From Schaalia radingae (lineage in GTDB: Bacteria; Actinomycetota; Actinomycetes; Actinomycetales; Actinomycetaceae), in NCBI RefSeq assembly GCF_900106055.1, contig NZ_LT629792.1, forward strand, positions 2,046,001-2,110,000: a stretch of DNA of 64,000 bases, read 5' to 3'. Positions within the stretch are counted from its first letter, which is position 1, and every line of letters begins with the position of its first letter. A program made the translations under genes and the position numbers. Under the pieces are notes generated by a model. The model was not told the DNA's origin and searched no databases. It worked only from the letters and a program-made list of their open reading frames with translations. Positions 53,090 through 62,184 of this stretch are shown here, in pieces.

Positions 53090-54009
53090 GGCGTCACCTC
53101 ATTTCCACGGGGTTCCCCGTCCTCCGTGACGGTCACTTCCTCAATGGTGGCTGTGTCTGTTTCTTCGTCGCACAGTTCAGGCGCGGCCGAAGCCTCACCC
53201 TCGTTGCTCATTGGCATGTCCGATGGCGACTGGGGTATTTGACTGCGCTCAGCATCCTGCGACATGACGGGCACCCCGTCTGAAACGGCGGCAACGGTGT
53301 GCTCAGACAAATCGTCAACATTGTGCAAAATGCCGTCGTAGAGGGAATACGCGCGGCTCGCTCGCGCCGCCACATTCATGTCGTGCGTAATGACGATCAG
53401 GGCGGCATTGTTTTCCGCAGCCACGTCTTCGAGCAGTTCCATAATGATGCGGCCGGTATGCGGGTCCAGTGCGCCCGTCGGCTCGTCGGCCAGAATGACG
53501 CGCGGCGTGCGCACCAAAGCGCGCGCAATGGCGATACGTTGCTGCTCACCGCCCGACATCTGCGTGGGATAGGAGTCAAGGCGGTCGCCCAGGCCAACCC
53601 GCTCGAGCATGTCAGCCGCCAGGTTGCGACGGTTCCAGAACTGACGGCCTGCCGCATACAGCAACGGGACTTCCACGTTCTGCAGCGCTGTTCGAGCATT
53701 GAAAATGTTGAACTGCTGAAAGACAAAGCCGAAGGACGATCCTCGAAGTGCTGATCGTTTCCCCTCGCCCAGGCCCGATGTATCAACACCGTCGATGCTG
53801 TAGGTCCCACTGGTCGGCTTGTCCAACAGTCCAATAATGTTGAGCAGCGTGGATTTGCCGGTTCCTGATCGCCCCACGATGGAGACGTGGTCGCCAGGCT
53901 CCACAGTCAGATTGACACCCCTGAGGATGTGGAGATCATCCCCATCGGGCAGCGTGACTGTCCGTGTGACGTCATGAATGTCGAGCAGTGCCACGTCAGC
54001 ACCCTTCAC
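53086..54009 (-). CDS. MacB/LolD-like ABC transporter ATP-binding protein
   Basis: A 307-residue ATPase. Walker A is [15 protein letters not shown], the signature MSGGEQQR, Walker [14 protein letters not shown] and the H-loop VITHDMN; the [10 protein letters not shown] segment is typical of the MacB/LolD group. The C-terminal 85 residues are an acidic extension beyond the usual 220-230 residue domain. ATG 54009 overlaps the adaptor gene by 14 bp and its stop overlaps the permease start, so the three proteins are probably made in fixed ratio. Confidence 0.94.
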   Translation of the reverse strand: MKGADVALLDIHDVTRTVTLPDGDDLHILRGVNLTVEPGDHVSIVGRSGTGKSTLLNIIGLLDKPTSGTYSIDGVDTSGLGEGKRSALRGSSFGFVFQQFNIFNARTALQNVEVPLLYAAGRQFWNRRNLAADMLERVGLGDRLDSYPTQMSGGEQQRIAIARALVRTPRVILADEPTGALDPHTGRIIMELLEDVAAENNAALIVITHDMNVAARASRAYSLYDGILHNVDDLSEHTVAAVSDGVPVMSQDAERSQIPQSPSDMPMSNEGEASAAPELCDEETDTATIEEVTVTEDGEPRGNEVTP

Positions 54010-55027
54010 CTGTCATCGGGTCACACATGTCCTGTTCCTGCTGCTGGCCTGGGATGAATTCGAGAACTTCCTGATCCTCGGTCAGGCCCTCGACGATCTG
54101 CACGCGTTTGCCGTCAGTGATTCCCAGCTTGACTTCCACCTTCGTCGGGTTCGCCGGATCATCTGTCGGCATGTAGACGTAGCCGTTCTGGAAGCGTCCC
54201 TCAACTGCGGTTGCGGGCAGCGTCATCACGTCAGCTGCTTCACCGGCAACCACATCCATCGTCACCTGCAGGCCGGCAAACACCTTCTGGTCACCGGGAA
54301 TGGTGCACGTGGCGCGAATGCCTGACTGAGTTGAACCTGAATTGCCATCCATCTTGGGGACAGACCCGGAATCCTGTCCCGATGCCTTGGGCGTATCGAT
54401 ACGAAGCCCCGTGCATTCGAACGGTGCCGGACCGTTCTTGATCGTGATCGTCGCCTTTTCAGGTGTTTGCTGCATCCGGTACATCTGGTCGGGTGTGAGA
54501 CTCGCGCTGGCAACAAAGGTAGGCGGCTGAATGGAGCCGATCGGATCCCCCACGTTGAACTGCTGTTCAACCAGCGCATTCAAGGCGAGCGCACCGTCTG
54601 CCGGCGCATAGACCACTTCGCTCTTCCAATACTTTTCACCCGGGATGACGGTCGGATTGCCTTCTTCATCGACGCCCTGCTGGTCTTCACCCGTTTCTTC
54701 GCGTTGAATCAGCAGAATCGGATCGCCTTTGGCAACGTTTTGGCCATCTTGCACGTACACCTCAGTCACTTCGCCCATCATGGTGGCTTTCACCGGCGTG
54801 GCAGCGACCGGTTCGATCGTGCCTTCCAGCGACAGCGTGTTCGTGATCGTGCCCTTTTCGGGCAGAACTGTCATCTGTCCGTATTGCGCGCCAGGATCCA
54901 GCGCGTCACCCTCGGGCTTGTTGGCCGAGGGGAAGAATGCGAACTTCACGAATGCGACGGCGATTACCACCCACGCCAGGACTTTGATGATTGAAAGCAC
55001 CAACGCGCCTTTGGACCGGCCTGCCAT
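53996..55027 (-). CDS. periplasmic-adaptor-like (MacA/HlyD) membrane fusion protein
   Basis: A 343-residue protein with an N-terminal membrane anchor (about 8-28). A lipoyl-like half motif (VKATMMGEVTEVYVQDGQNV) and its partner (VVYAPADGALALNALVEQQF) flank a short hairpin, and a beta-barrel region follows (VTMDVVAGEAADVMTLPATA). The last residues have two Cys ([10 protein letters not shown]). AGGAGG lies upstream of ATG 55027. As in other Gram-positive MacA-like proteins it would sit outside the membrane and dock onto the permease encoded downstream. First gene of the three-gene operon. Confidence 0.9.
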   Translation of the reverse strand: MAGRSKGALVLSIIKVLAWVVIAVAFVKFAFFPSANKPEGDALDPGAQYGQMTVLPEKGTITNTLSLEGTIEPVAATPVKATMMGEVTEVYVQDGQNVAKGDPILLIQREETGEDQQGVDEEGNPTVIPGEKYWKSEVVYAPADGALALNALVEQQFNVGDPIGSIQPPTFVASASLTPDQMYRMQQTPEKATITIKNGPAPFECTGLRIDTPKASGQDSGSVPKMDGNSGSTQSGIRATCTIPGDQKVFAGLQVTMDVVAGEAADVMTLPATAVEGRFQNGYVYMPTDDPANPTKVEVKLGITDGKRVQIVEGLTEDQEVLEFIPGQQQEQDMCDPMTGEGC

Positions 55028-55481
55028 ATATCCTCCTTGAGACTTGGCACGTCAGCCTCGGCTCAAGATCCCCGTGGCGTTGGTGCGCATCATGACGAAA
55101 CTGAGTGTAGAACGCGCGGAGGATCACCCTCGAACATTCTGCGACCCCCCGCCCAAAATCAGGGTTTTTTCAGGGACGGCTCAGGGATGAGGTGACGCCA
55201 CGGTCACACACAGCGTCCGTGAGCGGTCGCGCCCGGCGACCTCGTACCCACCTGCACCCGCGCGCACCCGTCGCGGAAAATTCGTCAACTTTTTATTTTC
55301 AACTTGCCGTGCCGAGGGCGCCCGGCAGTGTAATCTGAAACGAAGCGGCATTGAGTTCCCACTCATTCCACGGTGGGGGCTTGCCGGAGACGCCCTCGAA
55401 CATGCGACAACTGGATACAAGACCTCCTGTGCTAGGAAGTCGTCAGGAATGGGCCTGAGTGATTTCAACGATGAGGTGACT
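55028..55481. promoter_or_regulatory. divergent intergenic region and long leader of the SCP2/transketolase operon
   Basis: No gene. It serves divergent promoters: the MacA-like gene on the left and the five-gene operon on the right. TTTTTATTTTCAACTTGCCG followed by TAATCT (near 55331) looks promoter-like but the spacing is long (21 bp). The 150-base leader from there to ATG 55482 has several short inverted repeats; I could not match it to a known riboswitch. Confidence 0.4.
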
Positions 55482-56243
55482 ATGACTAATCAGCAGAAAG
55501 TGAAGGCGGCGGTTTATCTTCACGCTGTCTTGCGAAATATTGAGCAGCTGTGCGAGCTCGACTCGCGCGCACGCTCCATCGTGGCGAACTCTGATACGAG
55601 TGTCGATTTCCACATCCCCGGTATTCAACCACTGACTTTGATCTTCGACCACGGATCCTGCACCGCAACGACCGAGCCAAAAACAAAGCCGACGATTTCA
55701 CTGGTGTTTGCATCATCCAAGCACTTCAACAGCATGATTGACGGGAAAGCGAACCCGATCCCGATCAAGGGCTTCACTCATATCAAGTTCCTGACGGACG
55801 AGTTCATGCAGATCACCGATCGGCTCACGGAGTTCCTGCGCCCCACACCCGAAGCTCTCAAGGACCCGGAATTCTCACGAATTTCAACGATCCTGACGGC
55901 CAACGTCGCCTTCTCAGCGCTCGGCCCGATCGCCCGATACGACGATCACGGTAAGAAGAACGCGGGGCGCATCCCCGATGGCAACATTCTGGTCCACGTT
56001 GAGGACGGCCCCGAACTGACGATCCATGCCGAGGGTGGCGCGCTGAGCTTGAGCCAGGGCCGGATCCGCCCCATCAGCGCACTGATGTCGTTCGATTCGA
56101 TTGAGACAGCTCAGGGCATTTTGAGCGGTGAGCTCGACTCATTTGCGTGCCTGGGGAAGAGTCGCCTGAAGATTCGAGGGCGAATCGCCATGATCGACAA
56201 TCTCAACAAGCTGCTGGGCCAAGTCCAGACATATCTGGCGTAG
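55482..56243 (+). CDS. SCP2-like lipid-binding domain protein
   Basis: A 253-residue soluble protein. ATG 55482 is preferred over 55449 because GAGGTG lies just upstream. The pattern of a hydrophobic strand, acidic turn (FDHGSCTATTEP) and helix (ISLVFASSKHFNSMIDGKA), with a later repeat ending SGELDSFACLGKSRLKIRGR, resembles the SCP2 sterol/lipid carrier fold. No signal peptide or membrane segment is present. It is the first gene of a five-gene operon (12-bp gap to the aminotransferase), and a second SCP2-like protein closes the operon. It may hold a hydrophobic substrate for the enzymes between. Family assignment is by pattern only. Confidence 0.65.
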   Translation: MTNQQKVKAAVYLHAVLRNIEQLCELDSRARSIVANSDTSVDFHIPGIQPLTLIFDHGSCTATTEPKTKPTISLVFASSKHFNSMIDGKANPIPIKGFTHIKFLTDEFMQITDRLTEFLRPTPEALKDPEFSRISTILTANVAFSALGPIARYDDHGKKNAGRIPDGNILVHVEDGPELTIHAEGGALSLSQGRIRPISALMSFDSIETAQGILSGELDSFACLGKSRLKIRGRIAMIDNLNKLLGQVQTYLA

Positions 56244-56255
56244 GAGGAGCACCCG

Positions 56256-57515
56256 ATGAACACATATGAATACCCCAAGAGCCACGAGCTGTTCGACCGC
56301 GCCACAAAGGTGATTCCCGCCGGCATCTACGGACACCTCGGTCCTTCCGAAGGTTGCTTCATTCCGATCGAGAGTTACCCGTTCTACGCTGATCATGCCC
56401 AGGATTCCTACATCTGGGACGTGGACGGGAACCGCTTCATTGACTACATGTGTGCGTACGGCCCCAACGTACTGGGCTACAACCATCCAAAAGTCAACGA
56501 AGCCTTCATCAAGCAGCTTGAGCAGGGCAACTGCACAACGCTTCCGACCACCCGCATGATCGAACTTGCTGAACTGCTGGTCGATGAGGTCGCCAGCGCC
56601 GACTGGGCGTTCTTCGCCAAGAACGGTGGCGACGTGACGAATATGGCGGTCCTGACCGCGCGCGCCGCAACCGGGCGTGACAAGATCATCCGCTTCTTCG
56701 GTGGCTACCACGGCGTGGCGCAGTGGATGCAGTACGTTGGGTACGCTGGCATCACCGACGCTGACCTCGCCAACGTCATCGACCTGCCGTTCAACGATAT
56801 CGACGCCCTCGAAAAGGCAATCGCGAAGTATCCGAACCAGATCGCCGGCATCATTTCCACGCCGTACTATCACCCCACGTTCGTGGACAATGAGCTTCCG
56901 GCACCGGGATACTGGCAGAAAGTTCGCGAGCTGTGCGACAAGCACGGCATCGTGTTGATCATCGACGACGTGCGATGCGGTTTCCGCCTGGACGAACGAG
57001 GCAGCGACTACCACTACGGTTTCAAGGCCGATCTGATTTGCTTCTGCAAGGCTCTGGCCAATGGGTTCAACATTTCCGCACTGTGCGGATCTGACGAGCT
57101 CAAAGCCGCAGCTTCCTCCGTGTTCTACACAGGCAGCTACTGGTTGTCGGCAGCACCGATGGCTGCCGCGATCGAATGCCTGACAATCATGAAGGAAATC
57201 GACGGTGCCACGGTCATGAAAGATAAAGGTCGCAAGTTGACCGACGGCTTGAAAAAGGTCGCTGAGGAAGAAGGCTACAAACTGGTCGTGACCGGTGAGC
57301 CGTCCATGTGGTTCATGCGCCTGGATAATGACCCATCGTCGATGCTGCACCAGGCGTTCGTCGGCAACTGCGTCAAACGCGGAGTCTTCTTCACCAACCA
57401 CCACAACCACTTCATCAACTGCTCACTGACCGATGAGGACATTGAGTTCACGTGGGACGTTGCAAGAGAAGCATTCAAAGAACTGCATACCCAGGAAGAT
57501 GAGTTGATCCTGTAG
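56256..57515 (+). CDS. class III PLP-dependent aminotransferase (GSA-aminomutase-like)
   Basis: A 419-residue fold-type I PLP enzyme. The N-terminal GIYGHLGPSEGCFIP and DGNRFIDYMCAYGPNVLGYN are typical of class III. IIDDVRCGFR provides the Asp that holds the pyridine nitrogen, and FCKALANGFNISALCG contains the Schiff-base Lys. It resembles glutamate-1-semialdehyde aminotransferases but lies in no haem gene context, so a keto-alcohol or keto-sugar substrate is likely. AGGAGG precedes ATG 56256. The operon next holds both halves of a transketolase, whose ketol product could be the acceptor for the amino group. Confidence 0.9.
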   Translation: MNTYEYPKSHELFDRATKVIPAGIYGHLGPSEGCFIPIESYPFYADHAQDSYIWDVDGNRFIDYMCAYGPNVLGYNHPKVNEAFIKQLEQGNCTTLPTTRMIELAELLVDEVASADWAFFAKNGGDVTNMAVLTARAATGRDKIIRFFGGYHGVAQWMQYVGYAGITDADLANVIDLPFNDIDALEKAIAKYPNQIAGIISTPYYHPTFVDNELPAPGYWQKVRELCDKHGIVLIIDDVRCGFRLDERGSDYHYGFKADLICFCKALANGFNISALCGSDELKAAASSVFYTGSYWLSAAPMAAAIECLTIMKEIDGATVMKDKGRKLTDGLKKVAEEEGYKLVVTGEPSMWFMRLDNDPSSMLHQAFVGNCVKRGVFFTNHHNHFINCSLTDEDIEFTWDVAREAFKELHTQEDELIL

Positions 57516-57691
57516 GCAAGCCCATCGGCGCGGACGGACGCGGCCCGCCTGGCCATGCAGCCAGCACCCGCCCGCCTGTCCGCACCGGCGGCCTGTCTTC
57601 AGAAACACCTGATCTTCACCCGTTTACCTGCACGTCTGAGGCAGGCGTGCAGACTGACAGCACAGATGAGAAAAGTAGTAAAGGAGCTACG

Positions 57692-58555
57692 ATGCCCGTA
57701 TCACTAGACGAGCTCAAGCGACTCGAGGATAAAGCAAATTTCCTGCGTCACGATATCGTCGATACCGTTTACCACGCGCACTCCGGCCACCTCGGCGGCG
57801 CACTCTCCATGATCGATGCAGTCACAGTGTTGTATTACCACGTGATGAACATTGATCCGAAGAATGCCAAGTGGGAGGATCGTGACCGTTTCGTCATGTC
57901 GAAGGGGCATGCAGGAATCGGATTCGTCACGGTTCTGGCCGACCTGGGATTCGTTGACCACGACGAGCTGAAGACCTTCAACCTGACAGGATCAAAACTC
58001 GGCATCCACCTGGACTGCAACAAGGTCAACGGCCTGGATGCTTCCACCGGATCGCTCGGCCACGGCCTGTCGATCGCGCTGGGCATGGGTTTGGCGGCAA
58101 CGCAGCTCAAGAAAGATTTCATGACCTACTGCATGCTCGGTGACGGCGAATGCAACGAGGGGTCCATCTGGGAAGCCGCAATGGCAATCGCCAACTACAA
58201 CGCGCACAACGTTGTCGTGATGGTGGACCGCAACAAGGCCATGATTGACGGCCCAACTGAGGACGTCATGAAGCTCGAGCCCTTTGCCGACAAGTGGACA
58301 GCCTTCGGTTTCAACACATTAAGCATTGATGGTCACGATCACGCAGCCATCATCGACGCCCTCGAAACGGCGAAGAACACAACAGACAAGCCCACCTGCA
58401 TCGTGCTGAACACGGTGAAAGGCCAGGGTGTTGATTTCGCTGCCGGTGACTACAAGTGGCACTACGGCGCAATCAACGACGAGCTGCGCGATCAGGCGTT
58501 CGCCAGCCTCGACAAGTATCACGCCGAACGTCTAGCCAAGTTGGAGGAGAAGTAA
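57692..58555 (+). CDS. transketolase N-terminal (ThDP-binding) subunit
   Basis: A 288-residue subunit from ATG 57692, which has AAAGGAG seven bases upstream; the longer frame to 57647 has none. The ThDP motif GDGECNEGSIWEAAMAIANY is present, as are HSGHLGGALSMIDAV, MSKGHAG and STGSLGHGLSIALGMGLA, the standard active-site segments. It corresponds to the first half of a full-length transketolase and must pair with the product of the next gene (1-bp gap). Split transketolases often act on unusual aldehydes rather than in the pentose pathway. Substrate unknown. Confidence 0.94.
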   Translation: MPVSLDELKRLEDKANFLRHDIVDTVYHAHSGHLGGALSMIDAVTVLYYHVMNIDPKNAKWEDRDRFVMSKGHAGIGFVTVLADLGFVDHDELKTFNLTGSKLGIHLDCNKVNGLDASTGSLGHGLSIALGMGLAATQLKKDFMTYCMLGDGECNEGSIWEAAMAIANYNAHNVVVMVDRNKAMIDGPTEDVMKLEPFADKWTAFGFNTLSIDGHDHAAIIDALETAKNTTDKPTCIVLNTVKGQGVDFAAGDYKWHYGAINDELRDQAFASLDKYHAERLAKLEEK

Positions 58556-58556
58556 G

Positions 58557-59561
58557 ATGGCAGGCCTTGTTTACACCAGTATTGACACCACGAAACTGTC
58601 AACCGCTGAAGTTTACGGCGCGATGCTGTCCAAACTTGGCGAAGACGATCCCAGGATTGTTGTTCTGACCGCTGATCTGGCCAAATCCACCAAGATCGGC
58701 ACGTTCATGGAATCATTCCCGGATCGCTTCTACAACCTGGGCATCGCTGAGCAGAACATGTACGGCGTGGCGGCCGGCATGGCGAGCTGCGGACTGATTC
58801 CGTTCACGTCCTCGTTCGCGATCTTCAACTCGTGCCGCGCCCTTGACCAGGTGCACACCGATATCTGCTATCAGAACCTCAACGTCAAGATGATTGGCTC
58901 CCACGCGGGCACCTCGTTCGGACAGGCCGGTTCCACGCACCACTCGATTGAGGACATCGCGATCATGCGGTCGCTGGCGAACCTGACCGTGCTGGTACCT
59001 GCTGACGGTATGGAGACTGCGAACGCAGTCAAGGCTGCTTACGAGATGGAAGGCCCGGTCTACATCCGCATCAACCGCGGATTCGACCAGATCGTGTACC
59101 GCGAGGCAGACTACGGCTACGAGATCGGCAAGGCTGTTCAGCTTGCCGACGGCTCCGACGCGACGATCATTGCGTGTGGCTGCACAGTCTTCTCTGCGGT
59201 TCAAGCAGCCCGCGAACTGGCCGCTGACGGCGTGAAGGTGCGCGTGTTGGACATGCACACGATCAAGCCGCTGGACGAGGAAGCGGTACGCAAAGCCATT
59301 CACGACACTCGACGCATCATCACCGTGGAAGATCACTCGATCATCGGCGGTCTGGGCGGCGCGGTCTCAGAAGTCATCGCATCTGCCGGTATGGGCTGCG
59401 CGTTCAAGCGTCTGGGAATTCCAGACCAGTTCTCCCCCATTGGCCTGCAGGAAGACCTGATGGCCTACCACGGTATCGACACTGCCGGCGTCGTCACGGC
59501 GGTCCATGAACTGCTCAAGATGGACTTCGAAGAAGACGACGACTGGGCGGATGAGATTTAG
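58557..59561 (+). CDS. transketolase C-terminal (pyrimidine-binding) subunit
   Basis: A 334-residue partner of the preceding gene product. It holds the pyrimidine-binding domain (FYNLGIAEQNMYGVAAGMAS, with the catalytic Glu in the AEQNM segment), the SHAGTSFGQAGSTHHSIEDI region and the C-terminal transketolase domain (IITVEDHSIIGGLGGAVSEV). AGGAG precedes the ATG. The C-terminus is acidic (DFEEDDDWADE). Together the two subunits should transfer a two-carbon ketol unit from a donor such as xylulose 5-phosphate to an aldehyde acceptor. Confidence 0.94.
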   Translation: MAGLVYTSIDTTKLSTAEVYGAMLSKLGEDDPRIVVLTADLAKSTKIGTFMESFPDRFYNLGIAEQNMYGVAAGMASCGLIPFTSSFAIFNSCRALDQVHTDICYQNLNVKMIGSHAGTSFGQAGSTHHSIEDIAIMRSLANLTVLVPADGMETANAVKAAYEMEGPVYIRINRGFDQIVYREADYGYEIGKAVQLADGSDATIIACGCTVFSAVQAARELAADGVKVRVLDMHTIKPLDEEAVRKAIHDTRRIITVEDHSIIGGLGGAVSEVIASAGMGCAFKRLGIPDQFSPIGLQEDLMAYHGIDTAGVVTAVHELLKMDFEEDDDWADEI

Positions 59562-59572
59562 GGCGACACTCC

Positions 59573-60358
59573 ATGGATAAAGAAGCTATTTACACTGCGA
59601 AGATCTTCCTGAACAGTGCGATCCCCTTGCTGAAAGTCATCATCGAGGAGACCTCGCTGCACAAGATGTTCGCCAAAAAGACCGGTATCGTCCAGTTTTC
59701 CTTCCCGCACGAGGGCGACAAGTGGGCCACTCACCTCGTTTTCGACGAGGGTGACATCTCGGTGAAGCTTGGACCCAGTGAAGACGAACCGACTGTGGAG
59801 TTGGCGTTCAACGATATCGATCACTTCAACGCCTTCTTCAAAGGCACGTCGATGAAGTTACCGCAGTTCCGTCACGTGCATCACCTGAACTGGGTTGTTC
59901 CCGTAGTCATGGGGTTGCTCAAGATGCAGAAACTGCTCAGCGCTTCGGAGCCGCCGGCTGATGAGGAAACCAAGGCACTGATGGTCAAGCTCATGTTCTA
60001 CCTGCTGCCGTCGGGTATCAGCCAGCTCAATAAGGCTGGACACCCGGAGGTGGTGAAATGGGCGAAGATGTCACCTGACCGTGTCTACGCCCTGGTGGTA
60101 GATGGCCGCGATGACCTGGCTGGCTACATCCGTGTCAAGGCGGGCAAGACCCGTTCTGCGCGCGGCGCATACAAGCGGTCGCAGCCCTTCTTCACGATGC
60201 GCTTCACCGACCTGGATGCGGCGCTCGGCGTGTTGTTGCAGACAGCGGACATGTTGGCGTTGACTGCACAGAAGCGTCTGATCATGGAAGGTGCGCCGGA
60301 GTTCGGTGCTCAGATCGGTGATTTCATGATGCTGGTCGGGCAGTACGCCCAAAAGTAG
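59573..60358 (+). CDS. second SCP2-like lipid-binding domain protein
   Basis: A 261-residue soluble protein closing the operon, 11 bp after the transketolase stop. The middle shows the pattern HLVFDEGDISVKLG followed by helix NDIDHFNAFFKGTS, similar in layout to the first gene product of the operon (strand, acidic turn, helix with HFN), so the two are probably distant paralogs. No signal peptide or membrane segment. It may present a hydrophobic substrate or product. ATG 59573 has a weak AGGGCG site. Function is not known. Confidence 0.65.
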   Translation: MDKEAIYTAKIFLNSAIPLLKVIIEETSLHKMFAKKTGIVQFSFPHEGDKWATHLVFDEGDISVKLGPSEDEPTVELAFNDIDHFNAFFKGTSMKLPQFRHVHHLNWVVPVVMGLLKMQKLLSASEPPADEETKALMVKLMFYLLPSGISQLNKAGHPEVVKWAKMSPDRVYALVVDGRDDLAGYIRVKAGKTRSARGAYKRSQPFFTMRFTDLDAALGVLLQTADMLALTAQKRLIMEGAPEFGAQIGDFMMLVGQYAQK

Positions 60359-60365
60359 CCGCACG

Positions 60366-60436
60366 CTCAGGCTCGGCTGAGCAGCTGCTCTGTCCAGTCG
60401 AGACGGGCCCGTCAATAAGCTGTAGCCCGGCCGGGC
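60366..60436 (+). other. hairpins after the operon
   Basis: GCTCAG/CTGAGC (near 60366-60383, loop of 6) and the perfect 14-bp palindrome AGCCCGGCCGGGCT (60423-60436) lie just past the last gene. No U-tract is present. Confidence 0.45.
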
Positions 60437-60461
60437 TGCTCCTAACGCCTGAGTTGCACGA

Positions 60462-60497
60462 GGTGCCGGTGTTCGGATCATTCCGAACGCCGGCACC
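60462..60497 (+). terminator. 16-bp stem-loop downstream of the five-gene operon
   Basis: GGTGCCGGTGTTCGGA pairs with TCCGAACGCCGGCACC (one G-U) around TCAT. It is a strong hairpin about 100 bp past the last stop; lacking a T-run, it could be a transcript end protector or a Rho-independent site of the non-canonical type. Confidence 0.6.
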
Positions 60498-60530
60498 ACT
60501 GCGTTGAGACCGCTTATCTGTTCATGTGAC

Positions 60531-60928
60531 GCGCACGAGGCTCCAGATCGAAGCCGTTTTATGCACGAAGCCTTAGATTTAAGCCCTCGTAGTGCACATT
60601 CCCCTAGATTTAAGCCCTCGTAGTGCACATTCCCCTAGATTAACCGCGCTCCCCGACGCCCGCGATCACACTCACCCTCTCTGACCTGCAGGTTTGCAAA
60701 TCGTCTCATGAGAACTCCGTTCTTTTCTAGGGGTATGTGCACGCAGGGCGCTTAGATCTAGGGGATTGTGCACGTGGGCCTCTTAAATCTAGGGGCATGT
60801 GCGCGCGGTGCCTTGAGATGTTGGCGGTCGTTCGCGCAGTGCGTTGAGATTCATGGGGGCGCGTACGCGGGCCTCGAAAATCTAGGTGCTCGTGCAGGCA
60901 CAGTCGCTTAGGCGAGGCCTTCGTGCGA
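60531..60928. repeat. 31-bp phased inverted repeat array, locus C
   Basis: Direct units start at 60531 (degenerate), 60561, 60592 and 60623; consensus GTGCACATTCCCCTAGATTT with AAGCCCTCGTA tails. After a centre of about 90 bp carrying CTGACCTGC (60681-60689), inverted units end at 60742, 60773, 60804, about 60835, 60866, 60897 and 60928, each 31 bp apart. The last four are degenerate but keep the phase. It lies between the operon (plus) and ald (minus), again converging genes. The ald terminator borders it on the right. Confidence 0.95.
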
Positions 60929-60970
60929 GCCGACCCGGCATGATCTATTACGTGTTCGTCCACACTCATA

Positions 60971-61018
60971 CATAGAAAGGGGCGGGTGTGCGGACAATTC
61001 TAAGCCCGCGCACCCGCC
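60971..61018 (-). terminator. intrinsic terminator of the ALDH-ald operon
   Basis: Minus RNA GGCGGGUGCGCGG (61006-61018) pairs with CCGCACACCCGCC (60981-60993) at 12 of 13 positions, followed by CCTTTCTATG. Confidence 0.82.
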
Positions 61019-61047
61019 TGGCTGGAACCGTTGAGGTGGAATCCTCT

Positions 61048-62166
61048 TTACGCTCCGACGATCTCCTCCGCACTGGCACATTCCATGTCGAATGCCTCGG
61101 CAACGCCGGGGAAGGTGATCTTCCCGTCGAAGGTGTTCAGACCCTGACGCAGCGCCACATCATCGGCCAGAGCCTTCTTCCATCCCTTGTCCGCAATCGC
61201 ATGGATATAGGGCAAGGTGGCGTTGGTCAGTGCCTGCGTCGAAGACACCGGGACAGTGCCCGGCATGTTCGTCACACAGTAGAACGTGGTGTCGTGCACC
61301 CTGAAGGTGGGCTCCTCATGAGTGGTGGGGTGTGAATCCTCGAAACAGCCACCCTGGTCAATGGCGATATCAACCAGAACAGATCCCGGCTGCATTGATG
61401 CAACCATCTCATTGGTCACTAGCTTGGGAGCTTTCGAACCTGGGATCAGAACCGAGCCGACCACCACGTCGGACTTCTTGATCAGGCGCGAAATTTCCAG
61501 CGGCGTGGAATAACGCGTGCACACGCGCCCTTCCCAGTGGTTCGTGATCTGGCGCAGCTTGTCGATATTGTTGTCGACAACCGTGACATCCGCGCCCAGT
61601 CCCACTGCGCCCGCAGCGGCGTTGATTCCGGCGGTGCCGCCACCGATGACCAGTACGTGTGCATCTTCCACGCCGGTCACTCCGCCCATCAGGACGCCTT
61701 TGCCCCCATGCGGCTTCTGAAGGAAATACGAGCCGACCTGGGGCGCCAACCGCCCAGCGATCTCTGACATCGGAATCAGCAGCGGCAAACGGCCGTCAGG
61801 CAAACGCACCGTCTCGTACGCAATGCCAACCGCTTTAGCTCCCAGCAGCGCATCCGTGCCGGGCTTGTCCGCAGCCAGGTGTAGGTAGGTGAAAACGATC
61901 TGGCCTTCACGGATATGACCGTACTCAGATTCGATCGGTTCTTTGACTTTCACGATCATGTCGGACTGTGCCCACACCTCGTCGGCACCGTCAACGATGG
62001 TGGCGCCCACCGCGGCATAATCCTCATCGGAAATTGCAGATCCGACACCCGCGCCTGCCTGAACCAGGACTTCGTGGCCGCCGTGCACAAGTGCAGAGAC
62101 GCCACTCGGGGTCATTGAAACTCGGAATTCGTTGTTCTTCGCTTCGGTTGGAATTCCTACGCGCAT
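61048..62166 (-). CDS. ald: alanine dehydrogenase
   Basis: A 372-residue NAD-dependent enzyme that interconverts alanine and pyruvate + ammonia. MRVGIPTEAKNNEFRVSMTP is a perfect family start. VKVKEPIESEYGHI contains the catalytic Lys region, TYLHLAAD the His, and VLVIGGGTAGINAAAGAVGL the NAD-binding loop. GGGAGG precedes ATG 62166. It lies 18 bp downstream of the aldehyde dehydrogenase gene and forms a two-gene operon with it. It could supply alanine as amino donor for the class III aminotransferase encoded 4 kb away; that link is inference. Confidence 0.97.
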   Translation of the reverse strand: MRVGIPTEAKNNEFRVSMTPSGVSALVHGGHEVLVQAGAGVGSAISDEDYAAVGATIVDGADEVWAQSDMIVKVKEPIESEYGHIREGQIVFTYLHLAADKPGTDALLGAKAVGIAYETVRLPDGRLPLLIPMSEIAGRLAPQVGSYFLQKPHGGKGVLMGGVTGVEDAHVLVIGGGTAGINAAAGAVGLGADVTVVDNNIDKLRQITNHWEGRVCTRYSTPLEISRLIKKSDVVVGSVLIPGSKAPKLVTNEMVASMQPGSVLVDIAIDQGGCFEDSHPTTHEEPTFRVHDTTFYCVTNMPGTVPVSSTQALTNATLPYIHAIADKGWKKALADDVALRQGLNTFDGKITFPGVAEAFDMECASAEEIVGA

Positions 62167-62184
62167 TGAAACCTCCCTTGTGTG

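Noticed and set aside
55330..55481. Known riboswitch in the leader of the five-gene operon
   Set aside because: Checked by eye against SAM, T-box, TPP, THF and fluoride consensus elements; no conserved core was matched.
56139..57410. A 423-residue minus-strand frame over the aminotransferase gene
   Set aside because: Antisense shadow; no start with a ribosome-binding site and no known fold pattern.
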